Shown here piece after piece: positions 1 to 4,401 of a stretch of DNA of 5,975 nt (position 1 is its first letter; every line of letters begins with the position of its first letter). The position numbers and the translations under genes are program-made. Under the pieces are notes generated by a model. The model saw only the letters and a program-made list of their open reading frames with translations, did not search any database and was not told the DNA's origin. The DNA comes from an uncultured Candidatus Saccharibacteria bacterium (lineage in GTDB: Bacteria; Patescibacteria; Saccharimonadia; Saccharimonadales; UBA4665). The stretch is taken from NCBI GenBank assembly GCA_903925195.1, contig CAIYEO010000012.1:1-5975 (forward strand), in the 5' to 3' direction.

Positions 1-207
1 AACCGTAAGTTAAACCCAACAGATATATTTGAAGCTGCTACATCTGGTCAAGTGACATATGTTAAATACAGTATAAGCGATTCGAAACCAGAAGGCGAAT
101 TTACAGTGATTGTTTCCGATTCTGCAAAAGTTGATAAGAAAACAATTAAATGGCGTTCAAAAAATGCATCAACAAGAGCAGCTGACAAAATCGGTCTCCA
201 ACCATAA
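1..207 (+). CDS. 3' end of an unrecognised phage gene (68 codons)
   Basis: Frame 1 is open from the first base to a TAA at 205-207, so the gene begins upstream of the window. The visible 68 residues are NRKLNPTDIFEAATSGQVTY and onward, ending in DKIGLQP. They alternate polar and beta-type stretches (VTYVKYSISD, EFTVIVSD) with a basic tail, have no membrane segment and no cysteine. I do not recognise a family, and the missing 5' part could contain the diagnostic domain. It runs the same way as all the genes after it and is separated from the next by 42 bp without a visible terminator, so it may be the upstream member of the same transcription unit. The reading frame is credible because it is the only continuous one and its codon use (AT-rich third positions) matches its neighbours. 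Confidence 0.75.
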   Translation, partial: NRKLNPTDIFEAATSGQVTYVKYSISDSKPEGEFTVIVSDSAKVDKKTIKWRSKNASTRAADKIGLQP

Positions 208-237
208 AAACTTCTATGCAAGAAAACGAAACTAGGG

Positions 238-245
238 TATAATAC
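238..245 (+). promoter_or_regulatory. Possible promoter -10 / late-like box
   Basis: TATAATAC lies in the 42-bp gap before the HAD gene. The first six bases are a perfect bacterial -10 hexamer, and the octamer resembles the T4 late box TATAAATA with mismatches. No convincing -35 element is seen 16-18 bp upstream. If used, transcription would begin at about 250, almost on the first ATG. That would favour the second in-frame ATG at 262, or a nearly leaderless message. AT-rich DNA makes a chance match likely. Confidence 0.3.
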
Positions 246-249
246 AAAT

Positions 250-894
250 ATGGAAAAAGCAATGATAACATTCAAAGACCATATGGTGGTAGAAATGCTC
301 GATAGAGAACATCCAACCTTACACGCATTCGACATGGACGAAACTCTTTTCGCCCATGATCATTCCAAGCTTCGTGTTCATGTTGTTGACCAAGGCAATA
401 ATAAAATTCGAACTCTTACAAATAAAGAGTTTAACACTCACCAATTAACTCCTGGTCAAAAATACGATTTCAGCGAGTTTAAGTCATCTGATGTGTTCGC
501 CAAGTCAGCTCACCCAATCAAGAAGATGATATCCAAACTTAAAGCTATTCATAAGAACAATAAGAATGTTGAAATTTTAACAGCTCGTTCTGATATGGAT
601 GACAAGGATAAATTCGCTCATGTGATGCAAAAGTATGGTATCGATATCGGAAAAATACACGTGCGTAGAGCTGGAAATACAGGAAAAAAACCAGCTGAAG
701 CTAAAAAGCAGATTATCCATGATCTTATAAATAAAGAGGGCTATAAGAAAGTTCATCTTTATGACGATTCGAAAGATAATTTAGATTCATTTTTGTCTCT
801 TAAAGGTAAACATAAAGATGTTGAATTTCATGCTCACCACGTCCAGCACTACCCAGAAACGGGACAAACAATTATAAATTCAAGAAAAGCGTAA
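250..894 (+). CDS. HAD-superfamily phosphohydrolase (phage, RNA-repair-type HAD)
   Basis: This is a predicted cytoplasmic Mg-dependent phosphatase of the haloacid dehalogenase fold. All motifs are present: motif I DMDET (D28 nucleophile, D30 acid/base, T32), motif II T111 in EILTARSD, a candidate motif III lysine in GKKPAEAKK (146-153), and motif IV YDDSKDN with D172 and D173. The stretch between motifs I and II holds the cap (about 35-95). Similar single-domain HADs occur in T4-like phages and resemble the 'Swiss Army Knife' RNA-repair HAD group. The substrate (nucleotide or RNA/DNA end) cannot be read from sequence. The start is uncertain. ATG 250 has AGGG at 234-237, rather far away. The in-frame ATG 262 follows GGAAAAAG at 252-259 and would give MITFKDH, closer to the MKxF starts of such phage proteins. 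The stop is 1 bp before the next ATG, implying co-translation with the ligase-like protein. Histidine is high (18 of 214) and cysteine absent. Confidence 0.88.
   Translation: MEKAMITFKDHMVVEMLDREHPTLHAFDMDETLFAHDHSKLRVHVVDQGNNKIRTLTNKEFNTHQLTPGQKYDFSEFKSSDVFAKSAHPIKKMISKLKAIHKNNKNVEILTARSDMDDKDKFAHVMQKYGIDIGKIHVRRAGNTGKKPAEAKKQIIHDLINKEGYKKVHLYDDSKDNLDSFLSLKGKHKDVEFHAHHVQHYPETGQTIINSRKA
726..733 (+). promoter_or_regulatory. Internal TATAAATA late-promoter word (weak candidate)
   Basis: There is a perfect T4-type late box, TATAAATA, inside the HAD coding sequence (codons for Leu-Ile-Asn-Lys). It could start a message carrying the downstream 611-residue gene about 150 nt later. It may equally be a chance match in AT-rich coding DNA. 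Nothing else supports it. Confidence 0.18.
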
Positions 895-895
895 G

Positions 896-2731
896 ATGAA
901 ATCATTTGCACAGTTCATTAAAGAAGATACAGACAAACCTGCCGATTCGAAAGAAGGGAAGCTTACTCATCTTCGACATCTTGAAGATGAAGTAATCCAC
1001 GGCGGTCATGAAGGTATTGGACGTGCAGATCAATTTCTACAGGCAGCTCATGATCATCTACAGGGCAAAGATACTGATACACATTTTTCTACTAAGTATG
1101 ATGGCGCTCCTTCTATCGTTTATGGTAAGCATCCTAAAACTGGAAAGTTTTTCGTTGCTACTAAATCAGCTTTTAATAAAGATCCAAAAATTAACTATAC
1201 AGACAAAGACATCGAAGCAAACCATGGTCATGCTCCTGGTCTTGTAGCTAAACTAAAAGAAGCTCTGCATCATCTACCTAAAATTATGCCTCGCCATGGT
1301 GGAGTTTACCAGGGCGATTTGATGTATGGGCATGGAGATGTTTCGACTAAAGGTGGACAACATCATTTTACTCCAAACACTATTACATATTCAGCTCCAG
1401 CAGATTCAGCTGAAGGTAAGAAAATTAAAAATTCTAAATTGGGTATTGTTACTCACACAGAATACAAGGGTAAGGGCGATTTAGAAAATATGAAAGCAGG
1501 AGTATTGACTCCTGAAAGAAGAGCAGCATTTCAACACGATCCAGATGTTAACCACATCGATCCTACTGAGCATCCAAATCCAGCTAATTATACTGCTAAA
1601 GAAAAAACAGAGTTTGAGCAAAATAGAGAAGCTGCTCGTCAGGCTTACAAGAACATGCGTCCAGAAGCTATGGAAACAATGGCTGGCCATGGCTCTGATA
1701 TGGAAGCGCATGTTAATGATATGGTAAGAAAGGGTGGTGATCCTTCAGTAGAAGGTTACATCGAACATCTTAATAATAAACACGAAAAAGACATCAGCAA
1801 ACTAAAAAAACAAGAAACTATTGACAAGAAGTCACAAGCTCATGCTGATGAAATTAGTCATATAGTGAAACACAAGAGAGATTTCCAACAAGCATTAGAT
1901 TTACACAAGCATTTGCAAAAAGCTAAAGATGTTCTAACACATGTTATGGCTAAGAACAGCAAGTTTGGTCATTCTATTGGTGGTGAAGCAACTTCTCCTG
2001 AAGGCGCTGTTGGTGTTGATAAAGAAGGCAACATGACTAAGTTTGTTGACCGTAAAGAGTTCTCACGTCAGAATTTCTTGAAGGGTAAGATGCAAGCTGC
2101 TAAGAAGCAAGAAGAAAGTGGTAAGCCAGAAGAAAAACATCATACTCTTTGGTGGGGACGTGGGCAGCCTATTACTCAAGGGCATGAAAAGGGTGTTAAG
2201 AAAGCATTAGAGCATGCTGAAAAAACCAAAGGCACTCATTCTATTATTTTCTCTCATACACAAGATAAAGAAAATCCATTAACGCCAGAACAAAAACTTA
2301 AACATGCTAAGAGAGCATTTCCTGGCGCTGATATAAAAACTTCTTCGCCATCACAACCAAGTATCCTTCATCATGCTGCGGAAGCTCATGCGAAGGGTGC
2401 AACACATTTGCATGTTGTCGCTGGATCTGATAGAGTTGAGAAGTATAAAGAATTATTAAATCAATATAATGACAAACCATCTAAACATGGTCATTATAAT
2501 TTTAAAAAGATAGAAGTTCATTCTGCAGGTTCAAGAGATCCTGATGCAGAAGGAACAGAAGGTATTTCAGGAACTAAAATGAGAGCTGCTGCAGCTGCTA
2601 ATGATCGCAAAACATTTCATGCAGGCGCACCTACTACAATGAGTCCTTCAGAAAAAGATGATATGATGAAAGATGTTCAAGCTGGATTACCTAAACCAAA
2701 ACCAGTAAAACCGTCAATTAAAAAGAAATAA
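896..2731 (+). CDS. DUF6267-type ligase-like nucleotidyltransferase fused to HxGH nucleotidyltransferase
   Basis: A 611-residue two-enzyme fusion. Residues 1-10, MKSFAQFIKE, resemble the T4 capsid targeting sequence. Residues about 20-395 match the phage DUF6267 pattern as I remember it. They carry ligase/capping-like motifs: STKYDGAPS with K67 as candidate nucleotidyl-lysine, GVYQGDLMY (136-144) as motif III-like, SPEGAVGV (367-374) as motif IV-like and KFVDRKEF (382-389) as motif V-like. A long polar helical insert covers about 190-350. Residues about 415-580 form an alpha/beta nucleotidyltransferase: GRGQPITQGH (421-430, the TxGH ATP site), VAGSDRVEKY (508-517) and ISGTKMR (557-563, the ISxTxxR motif), as in NMN adenylyl- or cytidylyltransferases. 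The tail is Pro/Lys-rich. The first half probably carries AMP or a relative on lysine and the second transfers NMP; substrates are unknown. The gene starts 1 bp after the HAD stop with no strong ribosome site, so it is probably coupled to it. Histidine is 47 of 611; cysteine is absent. The ligase assignment is inferred from motifs and is less sure than the C-terminal one. Confidence 0.85.
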   Translation: MKSFAQFIKEDTDKPADSKEGKLTHLRHLEDEVIHGGHEGIGRADQFLQAAHDHLQGKDTDTHFSTKYDGAPSIVYGKHPKTGKFFVATKSAFNKDPKINYTDKDIEANHGHAPGLVAKLKEALHHLPKIMPRHGGVYQGDLMYGHGDVSTKGGQHHFTPNTITYSAPADSAEGKKIKNSKLGIVTHTEYKGKGDLENMKAGVLTPERRAAFQHDPDVNHIDPTEHPNPANYTAKEKTEFEQNREAARQAYKNMRPEAMETMAGHGSDMEAHVNDMVRKGGDPSVEGYIEHLNNKHEKDISKLKKQETIDKKSQAHADEISHIVKHKRDFQQALDLHKHLQKAKDVLTHVMAKNSKFGHSIGGEATSPEGAVGVDKEGNMTKFVDRKEFSRQNFLKGKMQAAKKQEESGKPEEKHHTLWWGRGQPITQGHEKGVKKALEHAEKTKGTHSIIFSHTQDKENPLTPEQKLKHAKRAFPGADIKTSSPSQPSILHHAAEAHAKGATHLHVVAGSDRVEKYKELLNQYNDKPSKHGHYNFKKIEVHSAGSRDPDAEGTEGISGTKMRAAAAANDRKTFHAGAPTTMSPSEKDDMMKDVQAGLPKPKPVKPSIKKK

Positions 2732-2733
2732 TC

Positions 2734-2741
2734 TATAAATA
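2734..2741 (+). promoter_or_regulatory. T4-type late promoter TATAAATA
   Basis: A perfect TATAAATA octamer starts 3 bases after the stop of the 611-residue gene, in one of the few real intergenic gaps of the window. In T4-like phages this box alone defines late promoters read by RNA polymerase with the gp55-type sigma and gp33/gp45-type co-activators. Transcription would begin around 2747. That leaves a leader of about 60 nt before the ATG at 2807, containing the pseudoknot described separately. It implies late (virion-assembly time) expression of the 272-residue gene and probably those after it. Confidence 0.7.
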
Positions 2742-2748
2742 GAACGTC

Positions 2749-2791
2749 TGCAGAAAGCTACGGCAACCCTGCAATTGTTCTTGGTTAAGCC
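2749..2791 (+). promoter_or_regulatory. Predicted H-type RNA pseudoknot in the mRNA leader
   Basis: Two crossing helices can be paired by eye. Helix 1 is TGCAG (2749-2753) with CTGCA (2769-2773), 5 bp. Helix 2 is GGCAACC (2762-2768) with GGTT (2783-2786) plus GCC (2789-2791), 7 bp with a two-A bulge at 2787-2788. The helices abut at 2768/2769 with no linker, so they could stack coaxially. The loops are 8 nt (2754-2761) and 9 nt (2774-2782), long enough to cross the grooves. The element ends 3 nt before the weak GGGA ribosome site (2795-2798) of the gene starting at 2807, a position suited to translational control. T4 gene 32 is a known case of a phage leader pseudoknot controlling translation. 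I could not match it to a known riboswitch class; the ligand or binding protein is unknown. Confidence 0.45.
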
Positions 2792-2806
2792 TATGGGAAA
2801 CACCAA

Positions 2807-3625
2807 ATGTTAGAAAACGATACAAGTCTCCAATCTAGTCCTCAGCTAGTTCTTGTGGAACAACCAGGGGTTGTCGTAGCCCTGTCGACTAAACAGGTAA
2901 TGTCCCTGTTCAAAAAATCAGAACAATCTGGTATACCTTTTGATGCATTAAAGGAAGTGTATCAGAGAGGTTATGCACAGAGTTTATCAGAACAAATTGC
3001 ATACAATAGAGTTAACTCATTTATTGCGGGTGGTGCAGCAATGGAATTAGATAAAGATTTAGCAGAAAAGCGTGGCTTATGGGATAATATCCATGCTAAA
3101 CAAGAACGCATTAAACACGGTTCTGGCGAGCACATGCGTAAGCCTGGATCTAAAGGCGCACCAACTAAAACTGCATTAAAAGTTTCACAAACTGAAAATA
3201 CTGATGATCCTTCGAGTAGATTTGTTGGTACAAACTCATTAACTGATGTGTACAAAAAAGCAACTCCAGGATATACTAATACAATCAAGCGTGTTGTCAA
3301 AGAATTTATCAAACTTACAGAAGGCGAAGTTATTAAAACTAAATTCGCAACAAAGAATATGCAAAAACGTGGAATTGAAGGTCCTCGTGATCTTCACGGT
3401 GATGACGTCGAAAGAGCTTGGGCAGCAAAACATATCGCCCCAATTAAAGCTAAAATAGCGTACCATGGTAATGACGCTAGAATTATTCATAGAGGTAATC
3501 ATGTTGACGTTCCTGGAGGAGCTGGATCAGCGTTTTATCATGACACGGACGTAGGTAAAGCAAAAAGAGGGAAACGTAAACCTTCTTCAGGCAACGTTAT
3601 TTCTATTAAACGTAAAGATAAATAA
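2807..3625 (+). CDS. Modular phage protein with WDNIHAK / MRKPGSKGAPT motif
   Basis: A 272-residue protein, probably a late phage product, of unknown biochemical role. Residues about 30-85 (MSLFKKSEQSGIPFDALKEV followed by a VNSFIAGGA segment ending DKDL) match a short module common in large phages. I recall it as DUF5824-like but am not certain of the number. Residues 90-120 hold GLWDNIHAKQERI, GSGEHMRKPG and KGAPT, another short motif found across many T4-like phage proteins. Residues 163-173, VVKEFIKLTEG, look like an internal copy of the FxxFIxxxE targeting/processing segment and include L170-T-E172 before G173, a good prohead-protease site. The C-terminal 100 residues are unfamiliar, with a strongly basic end (KRGKRKPSS, KRKDK) that could touch nucleic acid. 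No cysteine, signal peptide or membrane helix. ATG 2807 is the first start of the frame after the promoter; its ribosome site is weak (GGGA at 2795-2798). A structural or internal head role is inferred only. Confidence 0.82.
   Translation: MLENDTSLQSSPQLVLVEQPGVVVALSTKQVMSLFKKSEQSGIPFDALKEVYQRGYAQSLSEQIAYNRVNSFIAGGAAMELDKDLAEKRGLWDNIHAKQERIKHGSGEHMRKPGSKGAPTKTALKVSQTENTDDPSSRFVGTNSLTDVYKKATPGYTNTIKRVVKEFIKLTEGEVIKTKFATKNMQKRGIEGPRDLHGDDVERAWAAKHIAPIKAKIAYHGNDARIIHRGNHVDVPGGAGSAFYHDTDVGKAKRGKRKPSSGNVISIKRKDK
3617..3624 (+). promoter_or_regulatory. Candidate late promoter GATAAATA
   Basis: GATAAATA overlaps the stop of the 272-residue gene. It fits the relaxed NATAAATA late box described for marine T4-like phages but differs from TATAAATA at the first base. 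Transcription would begin near 3630, giving a leader of about 25 nt with the AGGGG ribosome site at 3644-3648. It could drive the membrane-protein and Dps genes. The context is AT-rich coding sequence, so chance is a real alternative. Confidence 0.35.
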
Positions 3626-3654
3626 AAATAGTAGTTAAAATATAGGGGATTAAT

Positions 3655-3963
3655 ATGATTGAATTTATTTTTATTGCTGTAGGTGTTGGACTTGCTGGAT
3701 TAATTGTATATAGAATTTTCTTCGTGCATGAAACTGTAGCACAGGTGGAGTCAGATATTATGACTGGTCTTAAGGGTGCAGAAACAAAAGCTACTGCATT
3801 AGTTGAAGAAGGTAAAGAAGCTGCTGCTATATTGAACACTGAAGTTGAAAAAGTTAAAGTTACTGTTAAGAAAGTTAAGGATAAAGCCGAAGCTATCGAA
3901 AAAGTAATAAAGACAAAAGCTGATAAGTTAGAAGCAGCTGCAGTAAAGAAAGTTAAAGAGTAA
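3655..3963 (+). CDS. Small single-pass membrane protein with charged helical tail
   Basis: A 102-residue protein. Residues about 2-24 (IEFIFIAVGVGLAGLIVYRI and FFV) form one clear transmembrane helix. Residues 27-102 are almost entirely Ala, Lys, Glu and Val in alternating charged repeats (VEKVKVTVKKVKDKAEAIEK), predicting a long amphipathic helix or coiled coil. It has no cleavable signal peptide: no signal-peptidase-like site is obvious and arginine 20 sits within the end of the helix. An inner-membrane anchor with the tail in the cytoplasm is the likely topology, but this is not certain. The start is well supported by AGGGG at 3644-3648, 6 nt before the ATG, the best ribosome site at the start of any annotated gene here. 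The stop overlaps the next ATG (TAATG), so it is translationally coupled to the Dps-like gene. I recognise no family. A membrane partner for Dps or a head-assembly membrane protein are both guesses. Confidence 0.8.
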   Translation: MIEFIFIAVGVGLAGLIVYRIFFVHETVAQVESDIMTGLKGAETKATALVEEGKEAAAILNTEVEKVKVTVKKVKDKAEAIEKVIKTKADKLEAAAVKKVKE

Positions 3964-4400
3964 TGGATAGTCTTATTCAAGAAATGAAGATAACATTAGC
4001 AAGCACATTCGTTTTCTATTTGAAAGCGCATGGTTTTCATTGGAATGTCGAAGGTTCAAATTTTCCGCAGTATCACGAATTTCTTGGAGACCTTTGGGAA
4101 GAAACATTCGGCGCAGTTGACCCTATCGCCGAACATCTAAGAACATTAGATGCATATGCTCCTGCTTCTTTATCACGTTATTCAGAACTATCCGTAATTA
4201 AAGAAGAAATAAATATTCCTTCTGCTATGTCTATGATGGTCAAATTGACATCAGATAATGCAACACTTATCGAACAACTAACAAAAACTCAGTCTCTTGC
4301 CGAAACATACAAGAAAATGGGATTAGCTAATTTCCTTCAAGATCGCATCGCAGCCCATGAAAAACATGGTTGGATGTTACGTAGCATTATAAAGGCATAA
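3963..4400 (+). CDS. dps: Dps-type ferritin-like protein (DNA protection / ferroxidase)
   Basis: A 145-residue Dps-family protein, predicted to assemble into a dodecameric shell that oxidises Fe(II) with peroxide and stores iron. The ferroxidase residues are all present with E. coli Dps spacing: H26 in HGFHWN, H38 in YHEFL, D53 and E57 in DPIAEH (12, 15 and 4 residues apart, as in H51/H63/D78/E82). W27 and the GSNF loop also fit, and the rest reads as a four-helix bundle. It lacks the lysine-rich N-terminal tail that binds DNA in E. coli Dps and is shorter than the usual 155-170 residues, so iron and peroxide handling is likelier than direct DNA coating. It has no cysteine. The ATG overlaps the preceding stop by one base and has only a weak AAAGAG ribosome site, so translation probably depends on the membrane-protein gene. 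Dps relatives are known from some marine phages; whether this one is packaged or acts in the host cell is unknown. Confidence 0.93.
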   Translation: MDSLIQEMKITLASTFVFYLKAHGFHWNVEGSNFPQYHEFLGDLWEETFGAVDPIAEHLRTLDAYAPASLSRYSELSVIKEEINIPSAMSMMVKLTSDNATLIEQLTKTQSLAETYKKMGLANFLQDRIAAHEKHGWMLRSIIKA

Positions 4401-4401
4401 C

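Noticed and set aside
208..249. Rho-independent terminator between the first gene and the HAD gene
   Set aside because: No GC-rich inverted repeat followed by a T run is present; none of the gaps in the window holds one.
48..335. Reverse-strand open frame of 95 codons across the first gap
   Set aside because: It overlaps two convincing + strand coding regions on the opposite strand, has no ribosome site or recognisable domain, and reads as low-complexity hydrophobic sequence typical of antisense to AT-rich genes.
1008..1247. Overlapping + strand frame inside the nucleotidyltransferase fusion
   Set aside because: It is a shifted frame over conserved KYDG and downstream motifs, and its translation is rich in Leu/Ile/Met without any domain. 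It is a shadow.
2747..2806. Group I intron or known riboswitch in the 2.75 kb leader
   Set aside because: GGCAACCC superficially recalls group I intron core and SAM-I sequences, but the gap is far too short for an intron and the paired elements of SAM, preQ1 or glutamine riboswitches that I know are not present.
2971..3502. Two reverse-strand frames under the 272-residue gene
   Set aside because: They are antisense to recognised phage modules (WDNIHAK, MRKPG) and lack start signals; no transcript direction in the window supports them.
3606..3980. Reverse-strand frame of 124 codons opposite the membrane protein
   Set aside because: The Ser/Thr/Phe-rich translation is what the Lys/Glu/Ala repeats give when read backwards. 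The + strand gene has a strong ribosome site and is coupled to dps.
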